DNA of 64,000 nt from Blastococcus saxobsidens DD2 (GTDB lineage: Bacteria > Actinomycetota > Actinomycetes > Mycobacteriales > Geodermatophilaceae). Of the stretch, positions 36,248 to 44,930 are shown in pieces. The stretch lies in the NCBI RefSeq assembly GCF_000284015.1, contig NC_016943.1, positions 4,811,341 through 4,875,340 of the forward strand. Direction: 5' to 3'. Each line of letters starts with the position of its first letter. Position 1 is the stretch's first letter. The notes below the pieces were generated by a model that did not search any database, was not told the origin of the DNA, and saw only the letters and a program-made list of their open reading frames with translations. A program made the translations under genes and the position numbers.

Positions 36248-36682
36248 CTACTGCTCGGTGGCCGTCCGGCGCCGGCCGCGGCGGGGCTGCCGCCCCGGCT
36301 CCGGCTCGGCACCCAGGACGTACGAGCAGTCCAGGTGGTTCCAGCCGCATCCGCGGCACACCTCGACCTGGTACACGGAGAACTCGTCCTGGGCGGCGTC
36401 CATGCGGGCGAGCTCAGCCTCGGTCTTGGCCTGACCGGCCACCGGCCCGAGGTGCTCGCCGTACACGTAGTTCACCAGGGTGAGGCGCTCCCTGCGGCAC
36501 ACCGGGCAGGCCACATCGGTCGGCTGCCCGTGGTACTTGGCGGCCCGGGAAAGGTAAGGGCTGGCGTCGCACACCTCGAACAACCCGGTGCGACCGGCAT
36601 GTACTCCCGCGAGGACGGCTCGCCGCTGCAGCGAGTAGTCCACGACGGAACGACGTCCGGGCACGGCGGCCAATGTACGCAC
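36248..36682 (-). CDS. DUF5318 family protein
   Basis: The product is a 144-aa soluble protein conserved in actinobacteria next to ponA (Mycobacterium Rv0049 region). It shows VVDYSLQRRAVLAGVHAGR, VACPVCRRERLTLVNYVYGE and VYQVEVCRGCGWNHLDCSYV: two CxxC pairs that probably bind one zinc ion. The GTG at 36680-36682 is chosen by comparison with this conserved start; longer frames extend over the divergent padR promoter. It lies 144 bp upstream of ponA and is probably in the same transcript. Confidence 0.85.
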   Translation of the reverse strand: MRTLAAVPGRRSVVDYSLQRRAVLAGVHAGRTGLFEVCDASPYLSRAAKYHGQPTDVACPVCRRERLTLVNYVYGEHLGPVAGQAKTEAELARMDAAQDEFSVYQVEVCRGCGWNHLDCSYVLGAEPEPGRQPRRGRRRTATEQ

Positions 36683-36771
36683 CGGCCCTCCGTCCGTGCG
36701 GTTCCCGAGCAGGATCGACGTCCCGCCCGGCCCACCCGTCCCACGACTCCGGGTGAACGCATCCCGCGCAT

Positions 36772-36796
36772 CCGATGTATCGTCTCGATACATCGG
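36772..36796. promoter_or_regulatory. PadR operator candidate, perfect palindrome
   Basis: CCGATGTATCG and CGATACATCGG are perfect 11-bp arms with a TCT spacer, 27 bp upstream of the padR start. The ATGT...ACAT halves match the usual PadR recognition pattern, so autoregulation is likely. Confidence 0.7.
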
Positions 36797-36822
36797 CGCA
36801 GCCAGGGGAGGGGGACGGCGAG

Positions 36823-37470
36823 ATGCTGGAGTTCGCCATCCTCGGCCTGCTGCAGCAGGCCCCCATGCACGGCTACGAGCTGCGCAAGCAGCTGGCCCAG
36901 GTGCTCGGGGGACTGCGCAGCATCTCCTACGGGTCGCTGTACCCGGCGCTGCGGCGGATGCAGGCGGCTGGGCTGATCACCACCGATGAGCCCGCACCGC
37001 GTGCACTGCTGCCGGCCGACGCCCCGCCGCTCACCGGCCGGCGGGGAAAGGTGGTCTACACGATCACCGCGGACGGCAAGGAGCGCTTCCACGAACTGGT
37101 CAGCGAGACCGGGCCCGAGGCGTACGACGACGGCGGCCTCTTCGGCGTCCGCCTGGCGTTCTTCCGGCACACCGCCCAGGACGCGCGGCTGCGGATCCTC
37201 GAGGGCCGCCGGCGCACCGTCGAGCGGCAGCGGGAGGGGCTGCGGTCCTCGCTGAGCAGGACCCGCGAGCGGCTCGACCGCTACACCCTCGAGCTCCAGC
37301 GCCACGGCCTGGAGTCGGTGGACCGGGAGGTCCGCTGGCTCTCGGAACTGATCGACAGCGAGCGCCGGGAGGCGTCGGAGCCCGGCACAGCGCGCCGGGA
37401 GGCGTCCGGAACGTCGGGTGCAGCAGCGCTGCCCGATCCGCCCGACGGGGATCCGCCGGGCACCACCTGA
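36823..37470 (+). CDS. PadR-family transcriptional regulator
   Basis: The 215-aa protein has an N-terminal winged helix-turn-helix ([40 protein letters not shown]) and a C-terminal coiled coil ([20 protein letters not shown]) for dimerisation, as in Vir-class PadR proteins. The ATG at 36823 is preceded by GGGGAGGGGGACGGCGAG; an ATG at 36775 lies inside the operator and is rejected. It is upstream of ino1 as in mycobacteria (Rv0047c-Rv0046c), so it may control inositol synthesis. Confidence 0.92.
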   Translation: MLEFAILGLLQQAPMHGYELRKQLAQVLGGLRSISYGSLYPALRRMQAAGLITTDEPAPRALLPADAPPLTGRRGKVVYTITADGKERFHELVSETGPEAYDDGGLFGVRLAFFRHTAQDARLRILEGRRRTVERQREGLRSSLSRTRERLDRYTLELQRHGLESVDREVRWLSELIDSERREASEPGTARREASGTSGAAALPDPPDGDPPGTT

Positions 37471-37564
37471 GCAGGCGACGGGGTCACGGCCTGCGTCCGC
37501 ACACATCACCGGACCGGTCACGGTCCGGTCCACCGGACCACCGCGGTCCAGGAGAAGGGGAGTC

Positions 37565-38644
37565 ATGGGGTCAGTCAAGGTCGCCATCGTCGGCGTCGGT
37601 AACTGCGCCGCCTCGCTCGTACAGGGCGTCCACTACTACCGGGATGCCGACGAGACGGCGTCCGTGCCCGGACTGATGCACGTCCGGTTCGGCGAGTACC
37701 ACGTCTCCGACATCGAGTTCGTCGCCGCGTTCGACGTCGACGCCAAGAAGGTCGGCCGCGACCTCTCCGAGGCCATCGTCGCCAGCGAGAACAACACCAT
37801 CACGATCTGCGACGTGCCGCCGCTGGGCGTCACCGTGCAGCGCGGCACCACCCTGGACGGACTCGGCAAGTACTACCGCGAGATGGTCGAGGAGTCCGAC
37901 GAGCAGCCGGTCGACGTCGTCGCCGCCCTGCGCCAGGCACAGGCCGACGTCCTCGTCTGCTACCTCCCGGTCGGCTCGCAGCAGGCCGCCGAGTTCTACG
38001 CCCAGGCCGCGCTGGACGCCGGTGTCGCCTTCGTGAACGCGCTGCCGGTCTTCATCGCCGGCACCAAGGAGTGGGCGGACAAGTTCACCGCCGCCGGTGT
38101 GCCGATCGTCGGTGACGACATCAAGAGCCAGGTGGGCGCCACCATCACGCACCGGGTGCTGGCCAAGCTGTTCGAGGACCGTGGCGTCCAGCTGGACCGC
38201 ACCATGCAGCTCAACGTCGGCGGCAACATGGACTTCAAGAACATGCTGGAGCGAGAGCGCCTGGAGTCCAAGAAGATCTCCAAGACGCAGGCCGTCACCA
38301 GCCAGATCGAGCGGGACATGGGCGTGGGCAACGTGCACATCGGCCCGTCGGACCACGTGCCGTGGCTGTCGGACCGCAAGTGGGCCTACGTGCGTCTCGA
38401 GGGCCGTGCGTTCGGCGACGTCCCGCTGAGCCTGGAGTACAAGCTCGAGGTCTGGGACTCGCCCAACTCCGCCGGGATCATCATCGACGCCGTCCGCGCC
38501 GCGAAGATCGCCAAGGACCGGGGGATCGGTGGCCCGATCCTGTCGGCGTCGGCGTACTTCATGAAGAGCCCGCCGGTGCAGTACCGCGACAGCGAGGCCC
38601 GCGACATGGTCGAGGCGTTCATCGCGGGCGACGCCGAGCGCTGA
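37565..38644 (+). CDS. ino1: Myo-inositol-1-phosphate synthase
   Basis: This NAD-dependent enzyme converts glucose 6-phosphate to inositol 1-phosphate, the source of phosphatidylinositol, PIMs and mycothiol. The 359-aa form is the short actinobacterial type: NAD loop [16 protein letters not shown], then [46 protein letters not shown] and [19 protein letters not shown]. The ATG at 37565 has AGGAGAAGGGG upstream. It lies about 95 bp after padR; the gap holds short GGTCC-type inverted repeats. Confidence 0.97.
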   Translation: MGSVKVAIVGVGNCAASLVQGVHYYRDADETASVPGLMHVRFGEYHVSDIEFVAAFDVDAKKVGRDLSEAIVASENNTITICDVPPLGVTVQRGTTLDGLGKYYREMVEESDEQPVDVVAALRQAQADVLVCYLPVGSQQAAEFYAQAALDAGVAFVNALPVFIAGTKEWADKFTAAGVPIVGDDIKSQVGATITHRVLAKLFEDRGVQLDRTMQLNVGGNMDFKNMLERERLESKKISKTQAVTSQIERDMGVGNVHIGPSDHVPWLSDRKWAYVRLEGRAFGDVPLSLEYKLEVWDSPNSAGIIIDAVRAAKIAKDRGIGGPILSASAYFMKSPPVQYRDSEARDMVEAFIAGDAER

Positions 38645-38655
38645 GGCCTGACCGG

Positions 38656-38713
38656 GCATAGGAGGCTTTACCTACGTCCTGGCCCCCAGAGACGTAGGTA
38701 AAGCCTCCTATGC
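38656..38713. terminator. Long hairpin of the GCATA type after ino1
   Basis: Perfect 23-bp arms (starting GCATAGGAGG, ending CCTCCTATGC) with a 12-nt loop lie 12 bp beyond the ino1 stop. The base of the stem resembles the hairpins at 52270 and 54088. Confidence 0.8.
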
Positions 38714-38752
38714 CTCCGTCGCGTCGGGCCCGGTCCGGGACGATCGGCTGCA

Positions 38753-38758
38753 TACGCT
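38753..38758 (+). promoter_or_regulatory. -10 box of a probably leaderless gene
   Basis: TACGCT ends 7 nt before the ATG at 38766 and no Shine-Dalgarno sequence is present, so transcription probably starts at or next to the start codon. Confidence 0.5.
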
Positions 38759-38765
38759 GCACCCC

Positions 38766-39527
38766 ATGCCCGCCTCCCGACCGCTCCTGCGCCGGGTGGG
38801 CGCGGCCGGGCTGGCCGCCGTCCTGCTCTCCGGCTGCGGCTCCGAGGAACGGCGGGCCGGCGAGCCGATCACGGCGGAGGACGCCGCCGTGCTGGCCGAG
38901 CTGCTGCACCACAACCACGAGGAGGGCGGGGCGGACTTCGTCGCCACCGTGCCGTTCTCCGAGGACGCGCTCCTGACCCTCACCGGTGAGATCGATTTCC
39001 GCCGCGGGGCCGGGCAGGCGCAGGCGGTGACGACGGTGGACGAGGAGGAGGTCGACACCCGCACCCTCTTCTTCGACCGGGACGGCCTCTGGACCGGCGA
39101 CCTGCCCGGACTGACCGAGGCCCTGGCCGGGGACGGCGCACCGGCGGCCAGCTACCTCCGCCGGCCCCTGCCCGCCGGAACGCCGGAGTCCCCGCTGATC
39201 GACGTGGTCGTGCAGGCGCTGCAGAACCTGACCGCCGAGACCGCCGACGAGCCGGAGACGTTCCTGGCCGGCCCGTACCGGTGGCAGGGCGATCAGGCGA
39301 TCGACGGCCGGCCCACGACCGTCTACCGGTTGCGGGAGGGGCGCACGGTCGCGGTCGACGACGTCGACGCGACTCTGGTGCAGTACCGCAGCCCGCTCCG
39401 CGACGGCGGACCGGAGCTGACGATCACGCTGGCCGACCACGGCGACCGCAGGCTCGCGCTGCCCACCGAGGAGGAGACCGCTGCGGCGGCGGACCACCCG
39501 GGGATCGCCGGCACGTTCGGGATCTAG
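38766..39527 (+). CDS. Secreted lipoprotein, LppX/LprG-like fold possible
   Basis: The 253-aa precursor begins MPASRPLLRRVGAAGLAAVL and has the lipobox LLSGCGS. The mature part has alternating strands (EIDFRRGAGQAQAVTTVDEE, RTVAVDDVDATLVQYRSP) that resemble actinobacterial LolA/LppX-like lipid carriers, but the match is by general pattern only. There is no Shine-Dalgarno sequence; a TACGCT box lies just upstream. It is followed by a good hairpin at 39608. Confidence 0.75.
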   Translation: MPASRPLLRRVGAAGLAAVLLSGCGSEERRAGEPITAEDAAVLAELLHHNHEEGGADFVATVPFSEDALLTLTGEIDFRRGAGQAQAVTTVDEEEVDTRTLFFDRDGLWTGDLPGLTEALAGDGAPAASYLRRPLPAGTPESPLIDVVVQALQNLTAETADEPETFLAGPYRWQGDQAIDGRPTTVYRLREGRTVAVDDVDATLVQYRSPLRDGGPELTITLADHGDRRLALPTEEETAAAADHPGIAGTFGI

Positions 39528-39607
39528 AGGAAGGACCCCGTCCTCGCCACCCCTCGCCCGCTCGGGGCGGTACCCGGGACGGGACCGAGAACGGCGCCCG
39601 GACAAGC

Positions 39608-39644
39608 GGGAAGGGGCGGCCTCTTCCCCAGACCGCCCCTTCCC
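39608..39644. terminator. Bidirectional hairpin terminator
   Basis: Arms GGGAAGGGGCGG and CCGCCCCTTCCC with a 13-nt loop lie between the convergent lipoprotein and algH genes. Confidence 0.85.
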
Positions 39645-39695
39645 GGGCTCTTTCCTACCAGATCGCCGGAGATCACGCCGCTCGGCGCGCCGGGA

Positions 39696-40358
39696 TCAGT
39701 TGACCGTCGGGTCCGCCGTCGCGGAGGAGAGCACCGCCAGCCGGCCGGTCTGGCGGCCCATCACCCGGCGCCACAGCTCGGGCCCCGGGAGCTCGCTGAG
39801 CACGTCGCCGGGCCGGCTGGGGACGCACGCCCAGGCTCCCTCCGAGATCTCACCGGCGAGCTGACCTGCGGACCAGCCCGCGTAGCCCGCGAACACGCGG
39901 AGCCCCTGCAGGTGCCCGACCAGGGCCTCCGGGTCGCCGTCCAGATCGACGAGGTGGACGTCGCCGGCCACCGGGCGCAGGCCGGCCGCCGGGTCCCCCG
40001 ACGGCGCGGTCGCCAGGCACAGCGCGGTGTCGGTCTCGCACGGACCTCCCACGTGGAAGACGCCGGGCGGGACGGCGAGATCGCACCAGCCGGGCAGGAC
40101 GTCCCGGATTTCGACCTGGCTGGGCCGGCCGAGCACGACGCCGACCGTCCCGGAGTCGGAGTGGTCGAGGACGAACACGACCGCCCCGGCGAACGTCGGG
40201 TCGGTCAGGACCGGCATGGCCACCAGGAGGGACCCCTGGGCGACGTCGTCCAGACCGCCCACCGACAGCGCCGGCACCGCCCTGGCACGTCGACGTCCTG
40301 CCGCGGGCCGCACGGGCGGGCCGGACTCGGGTTCGGGCGACGCAGGCACCGACGACAT
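39696..40358 (-). CDS. YqgE/AlgH family protein (UPF0301)
   Basis: The 220-aa soluble protein has the DUF179 pattern: GSLLVAMPVLTDPTFAGAVV, FVLDHSDSGTVGVVLGRPS and FHVGGPCETDTALCL, plus FAGYAGWSAGQLAGEISEGA. Its molecular role is not established; the AlgH name comes from an alginate regulator in Pseudomonas. It has an N-terminal disordered tail. The ATG at 40356-40358 has CACACT 7 nt upstream and no Shine-Dalgarno sequence, another possible leaderless message. Confidence 0.93.
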   Translation of the reverse strand: MSSVPASPEPESGPPVRPAAGRRRARAVPALSVGGLDDVAQGSLLVAMPVLTDPTFAGAVVFVLDHSDSGTVGVVLGRPSQVEIRDVLPGWCDLAVPPGVFHVGGPCETDTALCLATAPSGDPAAGLRPVAGDVHLVDLDGDPEALVGHLQGLRVFAGYAGWSAGQLAGEISEGAWACVPSRPGDVLSELPGPELWRRVMGRQTGRLAVLSSATADPTVN

Positions 40359-40514
40359 CTTTCCCAGTGTGCCCCAGATGAGGCCGGCGGGGACGGGCCC
40401 GGGTTGCCCGCCCGCGGGCCCGGCCCGCCGCCGCAGGCGCCCGCCTGCGTGCCGGCGGCGCGGTCGCCCCGGCGTCCGGGGTGGCGGTGACCGTGGGGGC
40501 GGCGCGGATCGCCT

Positions 40515-40520
40515 TAGGGT
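40515..40520 (+). promoter_or_regulatory. -10 box of a probably leaderless gene
   Basis: TAGGGT ends 6 nt before the GTG at 40527; there is no Shine-Dalgarno sequence. Confidence 0.5.
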
Positions 40521-40526
40521 GACGGG

Positions 40527-41798
40527 GTGGCCGAGGCGGGGACGACCGTGCGCGGCCTGCTGGTGCGACCCGACTTCCGCCGCCTGCTCGGCACCCGGCT
40601 GCTGTCCCAGTTCGGCGACGGGGTCTTCCAGGCGGCGCTCGCCGGCACGGTGCTGTTCAACCCCCAGCGGGCCGCCGACCCGGTCGACGTCGCCGCGGGC
40701 TTCGCCGTCCTGCTGCTGCCCTACTCCCTCGTCGGGCCGTTCGCCGGCGTGTGGCTGGACCGGTGGAGCCGGCGCCAGGTGCTGCTGCGCGCCAACGTGC
40801 TGCGCGCCGGCCTGGTGGCGGTGGTGGCCGCCCTCGTCCTGGCCGGGGTGCAGGGCCCGGCCTTCTACGCGGCCGGGCTCGCCGTCTTCTCGGTGAACCG
40901 GTTCATCCTGGCCGCGCTGTCGGCCGGCCTCCCGCACACCACCGACGAGGCGTCGCTGGTCTCGGCCAACGCGGTGTCGACGACGTCGGGCGCGGTGGCC
41001 ACGGTGGCCGGCGGTGGGGCCGCCCTGGGGCTCCTGCAGTGGACGGGTTCCGACGACGCCGGCTACGCCGCCCTGGCGCTGACCGCCGCCCTGCCCTACC
41101 TCGCGGCCGCCGTCGTCGTCGCCGGCTTCTCCCGCGGCCACCTGGGCCCCGACCACATGGCCCGCTCCGCGCGGCTCTCGGCCGGGCAGGTGCTGGCCGG
41201 CATGGCCTCGGGCGCGCGGCACGCCTGGCAGCACCGCCCCGCGGCGGCCGCGCTGACCGCGATCAGCCTGCACCGCATCTGGTACGGCTTCCTCACCCTC
41301 ATGGCGCTGCTGCTCTACCGCAACACCTTCGTCGAGGCGTCCGGACCGTTCCCCGGTGGGCTGGTGGGCCTCGGCCTGGTGGTCGCCGCGGGCGCCGTGG
41401 GCACCCTCACCGCCGCCGCGGTGACGCCCGCGGCGGTGCACCGGATCGGCAAGGCCGGCTGGATCGGGCTGCTCCTCGCCACCGGCGGTGTCGCTCAGGT
41501 GGGGCTCTGGCTGCTGCTGCAGCCGCCGGCCGCGGTGGCGGCGGGGTTCGTCCTCGGCTTCATGGGCCAGGGCGTCAAGATCTGCGTGGACACCACGCTG
41601 CAGGAGTGCATCGACGACGACCACCGCGGCCGGGTGTTCTCCGTCTACGACACGCTGGTCAACGTCGGGTACGTCGTGGCCCTGATGGCCGGCGCGTTCG
41701 TGCTGCCGGCGTCGGGGGTCTCCCGCCCGCTGCTCCTCGTGGTCGGCGTCGGATACGTGGCCACCGCCGTCCTGCACGGCCGCATGGTCCGCCGCTGA
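40527..41798 (+). CDS. Major facilitator superfamily transporter
   Basis: This is a 423-aa membrane protein with about twelve helices. The loop 2-3 motif appears as GVWLDRWSRRQVLLRANVLR, the usual MFS motif A, after LLLPYSLVGPFA. The architecture is that of MFS_3 or enterobactin-exporter-like proteins of actinobacteria. The substrate is not predictable. It starts at GTG 40527 behind a TAGGGT box, and is convergent with the matrixin-like gene, 7 bp away. Confidence 0.9.
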   Translation: MAEAGTTVRGLLVRPDFRRLLGTRLLSQFGDGVFQAALAGTVLFNPQRAADPVDVAAGFAVLLLPYSLVGPFAGVWLDRWSRRQVLLRANVLRAGLVAVVAALVLAGVQGPAFYAAGLAVFSVNRFILAALSAGLPHTTDEASLVSANAVSTTSGAVATVAGGGAALGLLQWTGSDDAGYAALALTAALPYLAAAVVVAGFSRGHLGPDHMARSARLSAGQVLAGMASGARHAWQHRPAAAALTAISLHRIWYGFLTLMALLLYRNTFVEASGPFPGGLVGLGLVVAAGAVGTLTAAAVTPAAVHRIGKAGWIGLLLATGGVAQVGLWLLLQPPAAVAAGFVLGFMGQGVKICVDTTLQECIDDDHRGRVFSVYDTLVNVGYVVALMAGAFVLPASGVSRPLLLVVGVGYVATAVLHGRMVRR

Positions 41799-41805
41799 AC
41801 ACCGG

Positions 41806-42762
41806 TCACAGCTCGGGGACGCACGTCCCCTGGCCGAGGGTCGCCAGACCGGTGCGGTCCCCGTCGGCGAAGTCGGTGACCCCCCGGCGCGCCTCGGGGA
41901 ACATCAGCTCGCGGTCGTCGTCGACGTGGGAGAGCCCCACCAGGTGGGCCAGTTCGTGCAGGACCACCGACCGCAGCGTGGCAGCGCCGTCCGGCTCGGC
42001 GAGGATGTCGGGGACCTGGACGGCGTCCAGGCTGACCGTGCCGGTCACGTAGACCCGCGGCCCGTCCCCGAGGGACACGGCGGTGCTGCCGCCCTCGCCC
42101 ACCACGTCGCCGACCAGCGCGGGGTTCTGCGCCTCGTCCTGCCAGCCGATCAGCACCGGGGCCCACTGGTCGCCGTAGCGCTCCGGCTGGAACGGCGGGC
42201 GCTCCGCGGACAGCGGCTCGTCGGTGTAGCCGTCGAAGACGAACCGCAGCCCGGTGAGCTCGGTGATCCGGGCCACCGCGTCGTGCACCAGCCCGTCGGT
42301 GCCCGGCGGAGCCGCTTCGGGGTGCAGGACGTAGTGGATCTCCCGGCACGGGTCGTAGCTCACGGGGGTGAGCCCGTCGTCCTGCAGGGAGGCGTAGGCG
42401 TACGCCCCGCCGGCCGGCGGGGGGAGCGGCGGGCGACCCAGCGGGGTCGTCGCCCCGGCCGGCGTGGGCCGGTCGGTCGGCTTCGCCGGGGCGGTGGCGG
42501 CCGGTGGGGCCTGGACGGCCGCCGGTGCGCCCGGCGTCCAGGACCAGGCCGGCGGGTCGGAGAACGCGAGGCCTGCGGCCACGGCGGCGACGACCAGCGG
42601 AACAGCCCAGCGGCCCCGCCGACGACGGCGGGGCAGCGGAGCCGCCACGGGCGTCACCGTGCCGGTCGCCTCGGCCACGACCCACTGCGGGGTCCGCCCG
42701 CTGGGCGACGTCGGCATCCGGGGGACGTCGTTCCCGGGCTCCTGCGGGTGCACACCCGTCAT
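41806..42762 (-). CDS. Membrane-anchored matrixin-like metalloprotease
   Basis: The 318-aa protein has a short cytoplasmic N terminus, one membrane helix (RGRWAVPLVVAAVAAGLAFS), a Pro/Ala linker and an extracellular zinc protease domain containing VVLHELAHLVGLSHVDD, the HExxHxxGxxH metzincin motif. The conserved Met-turn may be LMFPEA. It resembles matrixin family proteins of actinobacteria. The ATG at 42760-42762 is preferred to 42795 because GAGGGGGGC precedes it. The target is unknown. Confidence 0.85.
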   Translation of the reverse strand: MTGVHPQEPGNDVPRMPTSPSGRTPQWVVAEATGTVTPVAAPLPRRRRRGRWAVPLVVAAVAAGLAFSDPPAWSWTPGAPAAVQAPPAATAPAKPTDRPTPAGATTPLGRPPLPPPAGGAYAYASLQDDGLTPVSYDPCREIHYVLHPEAAPPGTDGLVHDAVARITELTGLRFVFDGYTDEPLSAERPPFQPERYGDQWAPVLIGWQDEAQNPALVGDVVGEGGSTAVSLGDGPRVYVTGTVSLDAVQVPDILAEPDGAATLRSVVLHELAHLVGLSHVDDDRELMFPEARRGVTDFADGDRTGLATLGQGTCVPEL

Positions 42763-42835
42763 GTCGGCACCGCCCCCCTCTCCTGGAGCGCGCAACGCCC
42801 ACGACGGGCCGCCCGTTCCGCGCCGGCGGCGGACG

Positions 42836-44323
42836 TCAGCCGGCGCGGCCGGCCCACCACTCCCGCAGCGCCGCCTCCGCCTCGTCGCGGTCCAGCGGGC
42901 CGCGTTCGAGCCGCAGGTCCTTGAGGAAGCGCCAGGCCGCCCCCACCTCGGGGCCGGGAGGCAGGCCGAGCAGCTCCATGATCGCGTTGCCGTCGAGGTC
43001 GGGCCGGACCCGTGCGAGGTCCTCCTGCTCGGCCAGCTCGGCGATCCGCTGCTCCAGGGCGTCGTACGTGGCCGACAGCGCCGCGGCGCGCCGCTTGTTG
43101 CGGGTGGTCGAGTCCGACCGGACGAGCTTGTGCAGGCGGGGCAGCAGGTTCCCGGCGTCGGTCACGTACCGGCGGACGGCGGAGTCGGTCCAGTGGCCCT
43201 CCCCGTACCCGTGGAAGCGCAGGTGCAGGAAGGTCAGCCGGGCGACGGCCTCGACGACGTCCTTGGGGTAGCGCAGGGCGGTGAGCCGCTTGCGGACCAG
43301 CTTGGCGCCCACCACCTCGTGGTGGTGGAAGGAGACCCGCCCCCGCGGCTCGTGCCGCCGGGTCGCCGGCTTGCCGATGTCGTGCAGCAGCGCCGCCAGG
43401 CGCAGCACCAGGTCCGGTGACTCGTGCTCCGGATCGGCCAGCTCCAGGGCGATCGCCTGGTCCAGCACGGTGAGGGAGTGGGTGTAGACGTCCTTGTGCT
43501 GGTGGTGCTCGTCGATCTCCATGCGCAGCGCCGACAGCTCGGGCAGGACGACGTCGGCCAGCCCGGTGGAGACGAACAGCTCCAGGGCGGCGCGCGGTGA
43601 GTCCTGCAGCAGCGTCTTGGAGAGCTCGGCGTTGACCCGCTCCGGAGTGATCCGGGCCAGGTCGCCCCCCAGCGAGGTCATCGCGGAGACGACCGCGTCG
43701 TCCGGTGCGAGGCCGAGCTGAGCCACGAACCGGACCGCGCGCAGCATCCGCAGCGGGTCGTCGGCGAAGGATTCGACGGCCGCCGCCGGCGTGCGCAGTC
43801 TCCGGGCGAGCAGGTCCCCGAGGCCACCGAAGGGGTCGGTGACGGTGCGGTCCGGTCCCAGCGAGACGGCCATCGCGTTGACCGTGAAGTCCCGGCGGGC
43901 CAGGTCGTCGACCAGGGAGTCGCCCCACGCCACCTCCGGATTGCGCGACTCGCGGTCGTAGCGGTCGGCCCGGAAGGTGGTGATCTCCACCCGGGTCCCG
44001 CGGACGTCGGCTCCCACGGTCCCGAACGCGATGCCGGTGTTCCACGTGGAACGCGCCCAGCCGCGCAGCAGCTCCAGGACCTGCTCCGGGCGCGCGTCGG
44101 TGGTGACGTCGAGATCCCCGGGAACGCCCGGCCCACCGGCACCGGCGGCGAGCAGCGCGTCCCGCACCGAGCCGCCGACCAGGTGGGCCTGGTGACCGGC
44201 GGCCGCGAACCGTTCCCCCAGCTCGGTGAGCACCGGGGAGAACTCCACGAGCTTCCGGACGGTCTCCTGGACCGCGGGCGGCACCGGGTCGGGGTCGGCG
44301 GGGCTCGGCGGGGTGGCGGACAC
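42836..44323 (-). CDS. cca: CCA-adding tRNA nucleotidyltransferase
   Basis: This 495-aa enzyme (PcnA-like) rebuilds the CCA end of tRNA. The catalytic domain has LVGGSVRDALL and DLDVTTDA (the GGxVRD and DxD motifs) and RRDFTVNAMAVSL. An HD domain follows with LAALLHDIGKPATR and FHHHEVVGAKLVRKRL, giving the HD-containing form found in actinobacteria. Start: GTG at 44321-44323, with TACGCT 8 nt upstream and no Shine-Dalgarno sequence. It is divergent from the nudix gene, as in Mycobacterium (Rv3907c/Rv3908). A parS-type site lies inside it. Confidence 0.95.
   Translation of the reverse strand: MSATPPSPADPDPVPPAVQETVRKLVEFSPVLTELGERFAAAGHQAHLVGGSVRDALLAAGAGGPGVPGDLDVTTDARPEQVLELLRGWARSTWNTGIAFGTVGADVRGTRVEITTFRADRYDRESRNPEVAWGDSLVDDLARRDFTVNAMAVSLGPDRTVTDPFGGLGDLLARRLRTPAAAVESFADDPLRMLRAVRFVAQLGLAPDDAVVSAMTSLGGDLARITPERVNAELSKTLLQDSPRAALELFVSTGLADVVLPELSALRMEIDEHHQHKDVYTHSLTVLDQAIALELADPEHESPDLVLRLAALLHDIGKPATRRHEPRGRVSFHHHEVVGAKLVRKRLTALRYPKDVVEAVARLTFLHLRFHGYGEGHWTDSAVRRYVTDAGNLLPRLHKLVRSDSTTRNKRRAAALSATYDALEQRIAELAEQEDLARVRPDLDGNAIMELLGLPPGPEVGAAWRFLKDLRLERGPLDRDEAEAALREWWAGRAG
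44039..44052. promoter_or_regulatory. parS: parS-type palindrome within cca
   Basis: GTTCCACGTGGAAC is a perfect palindrome, encoding part of RSTWNTG in the cca frame. Confidence 0.75.
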
Positions 44324-44331
44324 GACGAGCC

Positions 44332-44337
44332 AGCGTA
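44332..44337 (-). promoter_or_regulatory. -10 box of cca, probably leaderless
   Basis: TACGCT on the minus strand ends 8 nt before the GTG at 44323. Confidence 0.45.
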
Positions 44338-44440
44338 GTGCGGCGGCGGAGCGACTTCGTCCGGTGCGCCGCGCCGCCGGTCGGCTGCCCTGCGCCTGTT
44401 CGCCGCTGCGGTGCTCCCGGAGCTGATGGCAGAGCCGCGC

Positions 44441-44446
44441 TACCCT
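44441..44446 (+). promoter_or_regulatory. -10 box of the nudix operon, probably leaderless
   Basis: TACCCT ends 7 nt before the ATG at 44454; there is no Shine-Dalgarno sequence. It drives the nudix-DUF6049-murJ-pseudokinase run. Confidence 0.5.
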
Positions 44447-44453
44447 CCTGGAC

Positions 44454-44930
44454 ATGGCTGGATCGGGCGGGCGAGGACGCCCGGGCCGCCGGCTGCGCCG
44501 GGTCGACGAGACCTCCGCCGGGGGCCTGGTGGTGGCTGACGACGGCGTGACCGGGCCCCGTGCCGCCCTGATCGGCCGCACCGACCGCCGCGGCCGGCTG
44601 CTCTGGTCGCTGCCGAAGGGGCACATCGAGGCGGGCGAGACGCCCGAGGACACCGCCGTCCGCGAGGTGGCCGAGGAGACCGGCATCATCGGGGAAGTGG
44701 TCGCGCCCCTCGGGATCATCGACTTCTGGTTCGTCGCCGAGGGCCGGCGGGTGCACAAGACCGTGCACCACTTCCTGCTCCGGGCGGTCGGCGGCGCGCT
44801 CTCCGATGCCGACGTCGAGGTCACCGAGGTCGCCTGGGTGCCCCTGGACGAGCTCAGCACCCGGCTGGCCTACGCCGACGAGCGGGCGCTGGTCGAGCGC
44901 GCGCCCGGACTCCTGGCCGACAGCGCGTGA
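44454..44930 (+). CDS. NUDIX hydrolase
   Basis: The 158-aa pyrophosphohydrolase has the full Nudix box: [20 protein letters not shown] followed by TG. Flanking strands ([23 protein letters not shown]) fit the mutT-like fold, and the family acts on nucleoside diphosphates linked to another group. Its location upstream of DUF6049 and MurJ is conserved in actinobacteria (Rv3908-Rv3910), but a direct cell-wall role is unproven. Its stop overlaps the next GTG. Confidence 0.92.
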   Translation: MAGSGGRGRPGRRLRRVDETSAGGLVVADDGVTGPRAALIGRTDRRGRLLWSLPKGHIEAGETPEDTAVREVAEETGIIGEVVAPLGIIDFWFVAEGRRVHKTVHHFLLRAVGGALSDADVEVTEVAWVPLDELSTRLAYADERALVERAPGLLADSA

